A stretch of DNA of 64,000 nucleotides from Schauerella aestuarii (GCF_009866805.1 NZ_SIZW01000043.1:124001-188000); one strand, 5' to 3'. Counted from the stretch's first letter, positions 1 to 8,290 are shown. Notes: generated from the letters alone by a model not told the origin. A program made the numbers and translations.

Positions 1-658
1 TGGTGGCGGTTTCCTTCTGCTGGCGTGTGGTTTCGATCTGCACCTGCGCAAGCATGCGCTGTTCGATCGACTGCTCGTAAGCCGTCGAAAAACCCACCTC
101 TTCGATCTGTACGCCCACGATCATCACCGGTGTCTCGCCCATCGCCGCGCGCACGGCAGCGTTCACGTCCACACCGAGCTTCTCGCGATTCTGGATCGCG
201 CTCACGGCGGTGAATTTGCCGAACACGTTCTTCACCACATCGTAGGTTTTGCGTTCAAGCACGCGCACCTGCATGTTCTCGAGATTGCCGTACTCCGAGT
301 ACAGATCGTCCACACGCTCGGGCGGCACGCGGTAGGTTACCGACACGCGCAAGGTGGCCGGTTGCTGGTCGAAGCTGTAGGCCTCGAGCTTGGCGAAGTT
401 GAATGTGTGATCGCGCACGGAGATATGGCGCACTTCATCGATGAACGGCACCTTGAAATCCAGGCCCGGTTCGGAGATGCGCGTGATCTTGCCGTTGCGC
501 AGCACCACGCCGCGTTCGCCCTGGTCGACCTGATACCAGGAGCCCAGTGCGCAGAAGATGATGACGGCGAAAATGACGGCGCCCATGCCAATGTATTTGA
601 TCGACCCGCCATCGATCTTCGGCCCGCGGCCGTTGGGGGAAATATCTGTGGGCTTCAT
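1..658 (-). CDS. SPFH/prohibitin-family membrane protein, 3' end outside the window
   Basis: About 219 codons are visible from ATG at 658; the C-terminus lies left of base 1. Residues 23-41 form one hydrophobic segment, followed directly by an SPFH (band 7) domain beginning with QVDQGERGVVLRNGK and continuing through GLDFKVPFIDEV and the VSVTYRV strand typical of the family. The visible C-terminal part is Gln/Glu-rich (EQSIEQRMLAQVQIETTRQQ), as in the helical region of prohibitin-like proteins. The family forms large oligomeric rings at the inner membrane and often modulates proteases or lipid domains; no specific role can be read here. Seventeen bases separate it from the small membrane protein gene upstream, so they are probably cotranscribed. 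Confidence 0.85.
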   Translation of the reverse strand, partial: MKPTDISPNGRGPKIDGGSIKYIGMGAVIFAVIIFCALGSWYQVDQGERGVVLRNGKITRISEPGLDFKVPFIDEVRHISVRDHTFNFAKLEAYSFDQQPATLRVSVTYRVPPERVDDLYSEYGNLENMQVRVLERKTYDVVKNVFGKFTAVSAIQNREKLGVDVNAAVRAAMGETPVMIVGVQIEEVGFSTAYEQSIEQRMLAQVQIETTRQQKETAT

Positions 659-675
659 AGCGCTTCCGATTTTCA

Positions 676-765
676 TTATTTGTTTTTGCGATTGTGGGCA
701 CGAATGCCCTGGACGAGAAAGTAGGCCACGACGGCGGCCCCAATGATGATCAAGACGATGCGCAT
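676..765 (-). CDS. 29-residue single-pass membrane protein
   Basis: An ATG at 765 opens a 29-codon frame ending in TAA at 676. The product begins MRIVLIIIGAAVVAYFLVQG and ends in a basic tail IRAHNRKNK, which is one transmembrane helix with a positively charged C-terminal anchor. A GGAG ribosome binding site sits about 7 bases before the ATG. It lies 17 bases upstream of the SPFH gene in the same direction, which suggests a partner or regulator of that membrane complex. I do not recognise a named family. The hydrophobic/basic architecture and RBS support a real gene despite its size. Confidence 0.6.
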   Translation of the reverse strand: MRIVLIIIGAAVVAYFLVQGIRAHNRKNK

Positions 766-1050
766 GGCGGCTCCGCGTCGATGTAAACCGGCAAGCACCG
801 GCGGGACGCGATTATCCGGATAACGGCACGGCTGTGCCGCGATGTTGCATAACGTTGCGATTGCGGGGCATGGCACTGCCATGTTGAGGGCACGGCGGGT
901 GCATTGCTGGCGCAGTCGCGCGCTGTAGCGGCGCGATATGCACGCGTAGTTTCGGCGCGCCAGCCTACAATTGGTCGGGCAATGCGAGCGGTATGTGCGC
1001 ACGCTCTACGATGCGGTTGTCCGATCGGCTACGTAAGAGAAGGGATAGCG

Positions 1051-1683
1051 ATGAACACGGTCATGCTGGTAGGTGCCACGGGGCTGGTAGGCGCGGAAGT
1101 GCTCAAGCGATTGCTTGCCGATGCGCGGGTCGATCGCGTGGTGGCGTTGACCCGACGGCCCTTGCCTGCGCACACCAAACTCGTCAATCCCATCGTCAAC
1201 TTCGATGCACTGGCTTCCGATGAGCCGTGGTGGAAGGTGGACAGCGTGATCTGCACACTGGGTACGACGATCAAAGCCGCCGGTTCGCAGGCTGCGTTTC
1301 GGCGTGTGGACCACGGCTATCCGCTCACTGTGGCTACACTCGCGCATCGTCATGGCGCCACGTGCTTTGCGCTCAACTCGGCGCGCGGCGCGGATTCTGA
1401 ATCGCGAATCTTCTATTCCCGGATCAAGGGCGAGGTGGAGCGCGATATCGAGCGCATCGGCTTTCGGTCATTGGCGATCGTGCGGCCCGGGCTGATTGGT
1501 GGCGATCGCGCGGAAAAGCGAACCGGCGAACACATCGCATCCTTAGTGTTGGGGGCGCTGGCGCCGGTTCTGCCGCGCCGGTTTCGCATCAATCCGGCGG
1601 CACATATCGCCGAGGCATTGGTGTCGGCAGCGCTGGGCGGTGAGTCGGGTAAGCACGTCGTATTGTCTGAGATGCTGGTGTGA
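1051..1683 (+). CDS. NAD(P)-binding Rossmann protein, TIP30/HTATIP2-like atypical SDR
   Basis: 210 residues from ATG 1051, preceded by AGAGAAGGG. An upstream in-frame extension exists but the protein clearly begins at MNTVMLVGATGLVG, whose GATGLVG (residues 8-14) is the dinucleotide-binding turn. A YSRIK motif (Tyr122, Lys126) fits the SDR YxxxK pair. The size and the absence of a long substrate lobe fit the TIP30-like atypical SDR group, whose bacterial substrates are mostly unknown. The gene stands alone, convergent with the HTH gene that ends 16 bases away, so there is no operon context to assign a pathway. Confidence 0.8.
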   Translation: MNTVMLVGATGLVGAEVLKRLLADARVDRVVALTRRPLPAHTKLVNPIVNFDALASDEPWWKVDSVICTLGTTIKAAGSQAAFRRVDHGYPLTVATLAHRHGATCFALNSARGADSESRIFYSRIKGEVERDIERIGFRSLAIVRPGLIGGDRAEKRTGEHIASLVLGALAPVLPRRFRINPAAHIAEALVSAALGGESGKHVVLSEMLV

Positions 1684-1699
1684 TTTGCTTGACGCTGAC

Positions 1700-1960
1700 T
1701 CACCAGTTCGGACCATCCGATGATTCGTGCGTGGGCGATTTGTCGGCGTTGCGCAGCACAAGCTCCACCCCCAGAATGCTCAGAACTTCCAGCAGGCGAT
1801 CGGCACTTACTTTCGCAGCATTGCGCTCGAGAGAGGACAGTGATTGTTGGGTGACTCCCAAACGCATGGCAACAGCGGATTGCGTCAGGCCTGATTGCCT
1901 GCGAAAAGCCTTGAGCAGTATAGGCATCTGCTGAGCAGTGCGTACGGTAAAGTCCGCCAT
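1700..1960 (-). CDS. HipB-like XRE-family repressor without an adjacent toxin
   Basis: 86 residues from ATG 1960; a longer frame extends to 2032 but would run over the operator. Residues about 23-46 (SGLTQSAVAMRLGVTQQSLS) are a classical helix-turn-helix, followed by SLERNAAKVSADRLLEVL, the pattern of HipB/HigA-type antitoxins and small XRE repressors. Antitoxins of this type normally precede a toxin gene in the same direction, but the next gene downstream is the convergent SDR gene, so no HipA-like or other toxin is present here. A 22-bp palindrome 25 bases upstream of the start suggests autorepression. Confidence 0.8.
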   Translation of the reverse strand: MADFTVRTAQQMPILLKAFRRQSGLTQSAVAMRLGVTQQSLSSLERNAAKVSADRLLEVLSILGVELVLRNADKSPTHESSDGPNW

Positions 1961-1984
1961 ACAAATCCCATGTTGTAGACCCAA

Positions 1985-2006
1985 TTTACAAACTATAGTG
2001 CGTAAA
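1985..2006. promoter_or_regulatory. Palindromic operator upstream of the XRE repressor gene
   Basis: The sequence is TTTAC-aa-ACTATAGT-gc-GTAAA: two 5-bp arms around a perfect 8-bp palindrome, symmetric at 18 of 22 positions. It lies 25-46 bases before the ATG at 1960, and the TATAGT inside the core can serve as a -10 box on the minus strand, so bound repressor would block the promoter. Autorepression by the adjacent HTH protein is inferred. Confidence 0.55.
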
Positions 2007-2200
2007 CAATGAATACGTACTTTGGTTTGCAAGGCATGTGAACAAGCTGAAGGTTAGTTGCCAGGGCTGATCGCAGCGCGTCTAGCGGGTCGGCCGTTTC
2101 TCGAGATGCACCTGCCTCCCGTCTTCCGGTACATCTTCGGCATGCGCTTCCACGTCGCTCGAACCCGACGGGCCATCATCACCTGCCGGATCTGGATCGC

Positions 2201-2641
2201 TCAGCGGTAGTGCGCGATCAAACGCCGCAGCGTTTCTTTCAACGCCTTCGATTCGCCCGGCATCAGGTCTTCCATCACCTGATCCTCGTGTTTCTTCGCC
2301 TGTTTGATCAGCGACGCGATCAACTTCTTGCCGGGATCGGTGATGCGCACGAGCGTGACGCGGCCATCGGTGGCGTGCGCCACGCGTTGCACGTGTCCGA
2401 GCACTTCCAGTCGATCGAGCAGACGTGTGACGGTGGGCTGCTTGGTGGTGGCCATGTCCGCCAGGCTGCCGATGCTGATTTCTCCCGCGCCGTAAAGCGT
2501 GGCGAGCACACGCCATTCAGTGACGGAAACGCCGTTCTTGCGCACCGTCTTGTGAAATTCATCCGATATCAAGTGACTGGCCTGCGCGAGCAGGGCCGGG
2601 AGATAGTCGTCGATGAACGGATGATTGTCGTGGTCTGACAT
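2201..2641 (-). CDS. MarR-family transcriptional regulator, divergent from the indolepyruvate oxidoreductase genes
   Basis: 146 residues from ATG 2641. The winged helix is visible as SVTEWRVLATLY, then ISIGSLADMATTKQPTVTRL (recognition helix) and the wing DGRVTLVRITDPGKK, with the usual N- and C-terminal dimer helices. MarR proteins are usually repressors released by small aromatic ligands. The gene is divergent from the iorA-like gene with a 164-bp intergenic region holding two AATATATT palindromes, so it very likely controls the oxidoreductase/MFS operon. Its ATG lacks an obvious Shine-Dalgarno sequence and follows a strong hairpin by 8 bases, which is unusual. Confidence 0.88.
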   Translation of the reverse strand: MSDHDNHPFIDDYLPALLAQASHLISDEFHKTVRKNGVSVTEWRVLATLYGAGEISIGSLADMATTKQPTVTRLLDRLEVLGHVQRVAHATDGRVTLVRITDPGKKLIASLIKQAKKHEDQVMEDLMPGESKALKETLRRLIAHYR

Positions 2642-2649
2642 AAATGGGG

Positions 2650-2684
2650 TGACACGCTCGCGGGAAAACGCGAGCAGTGTGTCA
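2650..2684 (-). other. Stem-loop immediately upstream of the marR start codon
   Basis: TGACAC-g-CTCGCG pairs with CGCGAG-cagt-GTGTCA around a 6-base loop, giving 12 bp in two stacked stems with asymmetric bulges. In marR mRNA it would end 8 bases before the ATG, where an RBS would be expected. It could limit translation or be an extra operator; nothing in the sequence decides. Confidence 0.4.
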
Positions 2685-2723
2685 CAAACGCGACGGCAGG
2701 GCGAGCTTGCGGGAAAACCATGA

Positions 2724-2752
2724 TTTTGAATATATTGGTTTGAAAATATATT
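2724..2752. promoter_or_regulatory. AT-rich promoter with two AATATATT palindromes, probable MarR operator
   Basis: AATATATT occurs at 2729-2736 and 2745-2752, 16 bp apart, in a short AT-rich island within GC-rich sequence. The second copy contains TATATT, a good -10 box for the plus-strand operon, with a weak -35 (TTGAAT or TTTGAA) 15-16 bases upstream. MarR proteins bind AT-rich palindromes overlapping promoters, so these are the best operator candidates for the divergent MarR gene. Confidence 0.5.
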
Positions 2753-2805
2753 ACTTCGGATGGAATTCTTTCGCGACACCCCGATTTCCCCACCAAAGGC
2801 GACAT

Positions 2806-5211
2806 ATGGCTGAGCGTTCATTCGTTGAAGAGGTCAAGAAATTGCGGCTTGGCGCGGGCGAGGTGTTCAGCGGCGAGGGCATTCTGGCCGTGACCAAGGC
2901 GCTGCTCGAGTCGGGCGTGGCCTATGTGGCGGGTTACCAGGGCGCTCCGATTTCGCATCTGATGGACGTGCTGGCCGATGCGCAGGACATTCTCCAGGAG
3001 CACGGCATCCGTTTCGAGAACAGCGCCAGCGAGGCCACCGCGGCTGCCACATTGGCGGCCTCGGTCAACTACCCGTTGCGCGGTGCCGTCACATTCAAGG
3101 CTACGGTGGGCACCAATGTGGCATCGGACGCGTTGGCCAACCTGGCGTCCGGTGGGGTAACGGGTGGCGCATTGATTATCGTGGGCGAAGACTACGGCGA
3201 GGGGTCGTCGATCATGCAGGAGCGCAGCCACGCATTCGCGATGAAGTCGCAGATGTGGCTGCTCGATCCGCGTCCCAACCTGCCCTGTATCGTGCAATCG
3301 GTGAAAGACGGCTTCGATTTATCCGAAGCGACCAATACGCCGGTGATGCTGCAATTGCGGATCCGTGCATGCCACGTGCACGGTCAGTTTGTGGCCTCGG
3401 ATAACCGCCGGCCCGCGTTCACCATCAAGGAGGCGATGGAAACACCGCATCGCGATGTGAGCCGCATTGTGTTGCCGCCGGCAAGCTTTCTGCATGAGCA
3501 GGAGAAGATCAAGGATCGCTGGCCGGCGGCGATCAAGTTTATCGAGCAACGTCAGCTCAATGAGTTTTTCTCTGAAGGCGCCGACGACATCGGCCTGATC
3601 GTGCAAGGTGGGGGCTACAACACGGCCATCCGGGCGCTCGATCATTTGGGGCTGTCGGACGTGTACGGTGAGTCGGCGATACCGCTTTACGTGATGAACG
3701 TGGCGTACCCCTTGATCGACTCCGAACTGTTGCGCTTCTGCGAAGGCAAGCGCGCGGTGCTGGTGCTGGAAGAAGGGCAGCCGAATTTCGTCGAGCAAAA
3801 CATCGCGTCGATTCTGAGACGCGCGGGTCACACGGCGGCGCTGCATGGCAAGGATATGCTGCCGATGGCGGGGGAATACACCGCAGCCACGATGTTGAAG
3901 GGGATTCGTCTTTTCCTGGAGCATTACGGGCGTATCGAGCCGGTGCCGGTGGAGCCGGTGGCGCGGCGCGTGATTCCGCTCGTGGCGCAGGAAGTACGCC
4001 GGACGACGGTGCCTGCGCAGGTGTCAGGCAATGCGGGCGCGGAGGCGATCGGGCAAGGCAATGCAGGTGGGGAGGCCCGTGGCAGGGTCGATGCCGGTGC
4101 AAACGCCAACGCCAACGCTGGTTCAAACGCCAACGCTGGTTTAAACGCCAACGCCAACGTCGATGCCGACGCGCCGGAAGGCGCAGGGCAAACGCCGTTG
4201 ACGCCCGCCGACGTGGCGATGGCCGAAGAAGAAACACCGGCGCCCGTGCTGGCGTTGGAAGATACCGTGCATGCACGCCCGCCGGGTTTCTGCACGGGGT
4301 GTCCGGAACGGCCCATCTTCACCGCCATGAAACTGGTCGAGCGCGAACTGGGCCCGCATCACGTTTCGGCCGATATCGGTTGCCATTTGTTTTCAATCCT
4401 GCCGCCGTTCAATCTGGGCAATACCACGATGGGGTACGGGCTCGGCGCAGCAGGGGCGGCCGCGTTGAACGTGCCGGCGGGCAAGCGCGCCATCTCGGTG
4501 ATGGGCGATGGCGGCTTCTGGCACAACGGTTTGACGAGCGGCATCGCCAACGCGGTGTTCAATCGCAGCGACAATCTGACGATCGTCGTCGACAACAGCT
4601 ATACCTCGGCCACGGGCGGACAGGACATTCTGTCGTCAAAGGCCTTGAATCCCACGCGCAGTACCGGTCACCTGATCGAGAAGGCGGCGCGCGGTGTGGG
4701 CGTGGAATGGGTAAAGACCATCCGGCGCACCTACGATTTGAAGGCGATGACGGACACATTGCGCGAGGCGCTCACCACGACCGTGAAAGGGCCCAAGGTG
4801 CTGGTGGCGCAAAGCGAATGCATGCTCAATATGCAACGGCGCGAGAAGCCTAAAGTGCGTCAGGCGATCGCCGCGGGTGAACGCGTGGTGCGCGAGCGAT
4901 TTGGTGTCGATGCCGATACCTGTACGGGCGATCACTCGTGCATCCGGCTATCGGGTTGCCCGTCGCTTTCGATCAAACCCAATCCCGATCCGCTGCGCAC
5001 CGATCCGGTGGCCACCGTGATGGATAGCTGTGTGGGTTGCGGCTTGTGCGGCGAGGTATCGCACGCTGCGGTGTTGTGCCCCTCGTTTTATCGCGCGCAG
5101 ATCGTGAGCAATCCCACGCGTTGGGATCGGGCGCGGCAGCGGCTGCGTGGTGCCGTGATCGGCTGGCTGCAACGGCGCGCCGAAGCACGTCGCGCGCAGT
5201 GGGTGCTGTGA
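2806..5211 (+). CDS. Indolepyruvate ferredoxin oxidoreductase alpha-type subunit (IorA-like)
   Basis: 801 residues from ATG 2806 (AAAGG upstream). IOR oxidatively decarboxylates arylpyruvates to aryl-acyl-CoA with thiamine diphosphate and Fe-S clusters, passing electrons to ferredoxin. The N-terminal ~400 residues form the pyrimidine-binding half; after FCTGCPERPIF (about residue 496) the TPP-binding half follows with GDGGFWHNGLTSG (about 566) and VVDNS. The C-terminus carries ferredoxin-type cysteines, CTGDHSC...GCPS near 706 and CVGCGLC...CPS near 743. Residues about 405-465 are an Ala/Asn/Gly-rich insertion, including tandem Asn-Ala repeats, absent from typical IorA. The stop overlaps the next start by one base (TGATG), so the two subunits are translationally coupled. 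Confidence 0.9.
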   Translation: MAERSFVEEVKKLRLGAGEVFSGEGILAVTKALLESGVAYVAGYQGAPISHLMDVLADAQDILQEHGIRFENSASEATAAATLAASVNYPLRGAVTFKATVGTNVASDALANLASGGVTGGALIIVGEDYGEGSSIMQERSHAFAMKSQMWLLDPRPNLPCIVQSVKDGFDLSEATNTPVMLQLRIRACHVHGQFVASDNRRPAFTIKEAMETPHRDVSRIVLPPASFLHEQEKIKDRWPAAIKFIEQRQLNEFFSEGADDIGLIVQGGGYNTAIRALDHLGLSDVYGESAIPLYVMNVAYPLIDSELLRFCEGKRAVLVLEEGQPNFVEQNIASILRRAGHTAALHGKDMLPMAGEYTAATMLKGIRLFLEHYGRIEPVPVEPVARRVIPLVAQEVRRTTVPAQVSGNAGAEAIGQGNAGGEARGRVDAGANANANAGSNANAGLNANANVDADAPEGAGQTPLTPADVAMAEEETPAPVLALEDTVHARPPGFCTGCPERPIFTAMKLVERELGPHHVSADIGCHLFSILPPFNLGNTTMGYGLGAAGAAALNVPAGKRAISVMGDGGFWHNGLTSGIANAVFNRSDNLTIVVDNSYTSATGGQDILSSKALNPTRSTGHLIEKAARGVGVEWVKTIRRTYDLKAMTDTLREALTTTVKGPKVLVAQSECMLNMQRREKPKVRQAIAAGERVVRERFGVDADTCTGDHSCIRLSGCPSLSIKPNPDPLRTDPVATVMDSCVGCGLCGEVSHAAVLCPSFYRAQIVSNPTRWDRARQRLRGAVIGWLQRRAEARRAQWVL
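4101..4166 (+). repeat. In-frame tandem repeat encoding an Asn-Ala linker in the IorA-like protein
   Basis: Units beginning AAACGCCAACGC recur at 4101, 4125 and 4143; the units are 24, 18 and 24 bases long, built from the hexamer AACGCC. All are multiples of three, so copy-number change would lengthen or shorten the linker without a frameshift. The encoded segment is Asn-Ala pairs separated by Gly-Ser or Gly-Leu, between the two catalytic halves. Confidence 0.75.
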
Positions 5212-6722
5212 TGACGACCATGTCTTCCGTCAAACCGATCAAGATCGCCATTCTTGCCATGGGCGGGGAAGGGGGCGGTGTGCTGGCCGACTGGATCGTC
5301 GATCTGGCGGAAAGCAACGGCTATCTGGCGCAGACCACGTCTGTGCCTGGCGTGGCGCAACGCACGGGTGCCACCATTTATTACGTCGAGATTTATCCGC
5401 GCGAGCGCGCACAGGCCGACGGTGGCGAGCCGGTATTTGCATTGATGCCGATGCCGGGCGACGTGGATATCGTGTTGGCTTCGGAACTGATGGAAGCCGG
5501 GCGCGCGGTGCAACGCGGGCTTGTCACGCCGTCACGTACGACCTTCATCGCATCCACCCATCGCGTGTATTCGATTGCCGAAAAGTCCGCCATGGGCGAC
5601 GGCCGCGTCGATAGTCCGGCGCTGCTTGCGCATGCATCGCGTGCGGCCAAGCGTTTCGTGCATTTCGATATGGCCCAGGCCGCCGAGCAGGCGGGTAGTG
5701 TGATCAGCGCCATTCTTTTCGGTGCGCTCGCAGCCACCGGCACCTTGCCGTTTGGGCGCGCCGCATTCGAAGCGACCATCGAGCGTGGCGGTGTGGGCGT
5801 AAAGGCCAGTTTGCGGGCGTTCGACGCTGCGTATGCGCGTGTGGACGCGCCCGGTGTGGTGCCGCCGGCGTCGAATGTCGATCCCGCGCCGTTGCCGCGG
5901 CCTGCGCAACCGCAGTTGGCGGCACTGGTCGTGCGGGTACGCGATCTGTTTGCGGCCGACGTGCAGGCTGTGGCCATCGAAGGCGTGCGGCGGTTGATCG
6001 ACTATCAGGATCCGGCCTATGCCGATCAGTATCTCGATCGGCTCGAGGCCGTGCAGCGGCAGTGCCGGGCGGATGACCCGCGGCTGTTACGCGAGACGGC
6101 GCGTCACTTGGCACTGTGGATGTCTTATGAAGACACGATCCGGGTTGCGGATCTGAAGACGCGGGCCACACGTTTCGATCGCGTGCGGCGCGAAGTCAAG
6201 GTGGCCGACGATCAATTGCTGACCATCAATGAGTACATGCATCCGCGGCTTGAAGAGATTGCGGAAACCTTGCCGGCGGCCTTGGGCCGGCGACTGCTGG
6301 CGCCCGGACTTCTGAACCGTGTGGTGGGTGCGTTCACGCGCTCCGGGCGGGTGATTCGAACCAGCTCGTTGCGCGGCTATCTCATGCTGTCGATGGTGTC
6401 GGGGATGCGGCGCTGGCGCCGGTCGACGTTGCGCCACCACGCCGAGACGCAGCGCATCGAGGGCTGGCTGGGACGCATCGCGCATCACGCGGCGGCGCAT
6501 CCCGCGCTCGCCTTGGAGATCGCGCTGTGCCAGCGGCTGGTCAAGGGCTATAGCGATACGCATGCGCGGGGCGTGAAAAATTATGAGTTGCTGATGGGGA
6601 TGGTGGATCGCGCACCCGGCACCTTGTCGCCTGCGGCGCTGCGTGAACTGCGCGACGCCGCACTTGCCGATGAACATGGCACCGCCTTGGCCCGAGTCAT
6701 GGCGCAGTACGCGCCAGCGTGA
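5211..6722 (+). CDS. Indolepyruvate oxidoreductase beta-type subunit with long C-terminal extension (IorB-like)
   Basis: 503 residues from ATG 5211, one base inside the previous stop. The N-terminal ~190 residues match the gamma-type domain of 2-oxoacid oxidoreductases: AILAMGGEGGGVLADWIVD, then TTSVPGVAQRTGATIYYVEI and ASELMEAGRA. Archaeal IorB stops near 200 residues; here about 300 more follow, rich in Arg/Ala helices (DPAYADQYLDRLEAVQRQC, MSYEDTIRVADLK). This extended form, which I recall as carrying a DUF6537 domain, is common in proteobacteria. It forms the complex with the IorA-like product; together they should act on indolepyruvate, phenylpyruvate or related 2-oxoacids. Confidence 0.88.
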   Translation: MTTMSSVKPIKIAILAMGGEGGGVLADWIVDLAESNGYLAQTTSVPGVAQRTGATIYYVEIYPRERAQADGGEPVFALMPMPGDVDIVLASELMEAGRAVQRGLVTPSRTTFIASTHRVYSIAEKSAMGDGRVDSPALLAHASRAAKRFVHFDMAQAAEQAGSVISAILFGALAATGTLPFGRAAFEATIERGGVGVKASLRAFDAAYARVDAPGVVPPASNVDPAPLPRPAQPQLAALVVRVRDLFAADVQAVAIEGVRRLIDYQDPAYADQYLDRLEAVQRQCRADDPRLLRETARHLALWMSYEDTIRVADLKTRATRFDRVRREVKVADDQLLTINEYMHPRLEEIAETLPAALGRRLLAPGLLNRVVGAFTRSGRVIRTSSLRGYLMLSMVSGMRRWRRSTLRHHAETQRIEGWLGRIAHHAAAHPALALEIALCQRLVKGYSDTHARGVKNYELLMGMVDRAPGTLSPAALRELRDAALADEHGTALARVMAQYAPA

Positions 6723-6725
6723 GGG

Positions 6726-6782
6726 ATGACGCCCGAGCCGTCATGCCAGACGCCAGCGCCACGACGGCAGACGCCAGCGCCA
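6726..6782. repeat. Inverted and direct repeats after the ior genes
   Basis: ATGACG (6726-6731) and CGTCAT (6739-6744) form a 6-bp stem around a 7-base loop right after the iorB-like stop. A 15-base direct repeat, CAGACGCCAGCGCCA, follows at 6747 and 6768. No T-run follows the hairpin, so it is at best a weak terminator and the MFS gene may be read through. Confidence 0.4.
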
Positions 6783-6858
6783 TTACCCCTCGCGCATCAC
6801 GTCTGACGAATAACCGATCACGCACGGCGCGCGCAGGCGCGATCATTCAGGCACCACG

Positions 6859-8220
6859 ATGACATCCTCCACGACTGCTGCACCCGCTCTTGCCCCGAAT
6901 GCACCCGCGCCCCATCCGGGTGCTTCGACGCCTGAATGGAGCGTGCCTGCACGCACCACGAAAACGGTGTTGTTCGTGTGCTGGCTGGCCATTCTTTTCG
7001 AGGGCTATGACGTCGGGGTCATGGGAGCGGTGCTGCCCACCATGGCCGAAGACCGCGCCTGGATGCTGTCGCCGCTGCAATTGGGCGTGTTGAGCAGTTA
7101 TGCCTTGGTGGGCATGTTCTTCGGGGCGTTTTTCATCGGCACCCTGAGCGATCTGGTGGGACGGCGCGGCATGCTGTTGATGTGCGTCTCGCTCTTTTCA
7201 TTGACGATGATCGGCGCCGCGTTGGCGCCTACGCCGTTCATGTTCGGCGTATTCAGGTTTATCGGCGGACTGGGGCTGGGTGGCGTGATCCCGGTGGCAG
7301 CCGCGCTCACGATCGAGTATTCGCCACCGCATCGGCGCAGCTTCAATTACGGCGTGATGTATTCCGGCTACTCGTTCGGCATCTTGAGCGCCGCGCTGTT
7401 GGCCATTTGGCTGGTGCCCCATCTGGGCTGGCGCGGCGTGATCGGTGCGGGCGTCATTCCGCTTCTGGCGGTGCCGTTCATGGCGCGCATGCTGCCCGAG
7501 TCGATGGAATATCTGATCGCCAAGGGGCGTCACAAGGAGGCTGCACGACTGGCAGCACGCTTCGGATTGAGCGGATTGAACGTGCCGCGAGCGTTGGCCG
7601 TTACGGCCGATGGCCCGCGTGCCAATTGGAAAGCGGTACTGTCGGCCATCTTCGCGCCACGCAACCTGCGCGCCACGGTGTTCTTCTGGATCGCGTTGTT
7701 CCTGGGGATGCTGCTCGTTTATGGATTGAACACCTGGTTGCCGCAGATCATGCGCAAGCTGGGTTACGACCTGGGGTCGAGCCTGCTGTTTCTTGCCGTA
7801 TTCAGCCTGGCCTCGGCGATCGGTGGGCTGGCATTGGGGGCGATTGCGGACAAGGTCGGCCCGAAGCGGGCGGTGGCTGCAGCTTTTTTGCTAGGTGCCG
7901 GCGCGATTCTGGGTCTGATGCAGGGGTATTCGCTGTGGCTCAATTATGTATTCGTGGCGCTGGCCGGCATCGGCAGCATTTCGGCCTCGCTGATCTTGAC
8001 GGGCTATCTGGCCGATTATTATCCGGCGCATGCGCGGGGTACGGCCACGGGCTGGGCGTTGAGCTTTGCGCGCGTAGGCGCAATGAGCGGCCCGTTGCTG
8101 GGCGGTTACATTGCTGGCATTGGGCGAGGTGCGGAGTGGAATTTCATCGTGTTCGCTATCGCCGCCGTTGTGGCCGGGGTCGCTGTAACACTCATCCCGA
8201 AGCGGCCATCCGACCTGTGA
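6859..8220 (+). CDS. Aromatic acid:H+ symporter family MFS transporter
   Basis: 453 residues from ATG 6859 with twelve predicted membrane segments after a ~33-residue Pro/Ala-rich cytoplasmic head. The start of helix 1, LAILFEGYDVGVMGAVLP, with its conserved acidic/Tyr-Asp pair, and the loop 2-3 motif GTLSDLVGRRGMLL are hallmarks of the AAHS group (PcaK, BenK, MhpT). A second DKVGPKR loop lies in the C-terminal half. It follows the ior genes by 136 bases and is probably part of the same MarR-controlled unit, importing the aromatic acid or 2-oxoacid the oxidoreductase consumes. The substrate is inferred from family and context only. Confidence 0.85.
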   Translation: MTSSTTAAPALAPNAPAPHPGASTPEWSVPARTTKTVLFVCWLAILFEGYDVGVMGAVLPTMAEDRAWMLSPLQLGVLSSYALVGMFFGAFFIGTLSDLVGRRGMLLMCVSLFSLTMIGAALAPTPFMFGVFRFIGGLGLGGVIPVAAALTIEYSPPHRRSFNYGVMYSGYSFGILSAALLAIWLVPHLGWRGVIGAGVIPLLAVPFMARMLPESMEYLIAKGRHKEAARLAARFGLSGLNVPRALAVTADGPRANWKAVLSAIFAPRNLRATVFFWIALFLGMLLVYGLNTWLPQIMRKLGYDLGSSLLFLAVFSLASAIGGLALGAIADKVGPKRAVAAAFLLGAGAILGLMQGYSLWLNYVFVALAGIGSISASLILTGYLADYYPAHARGTATGWALSFARVGAMSGPLLGGYIAGIGRGAEWNFIVFAIAAVVAGVAVTLIPKRPSDL

Positions 8221-8290
8221 AAGCCGCGACCTGAGGCATTTATCGGCTGCTTTTCGCGGGATAGTCGATGACGCTTGCTGACTAGAATCG

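Noticed and set aside
2082-2200. Acidic reading frame after the marR stop (segment SDPDPAGDDGPSGSS)
   Set aside because: It looks like a plausible disordered tail in another frame, but there is no start codon for it alone, and the MarR protein already ends normally at AHYR. It would need a frameshift that nothing else supports.
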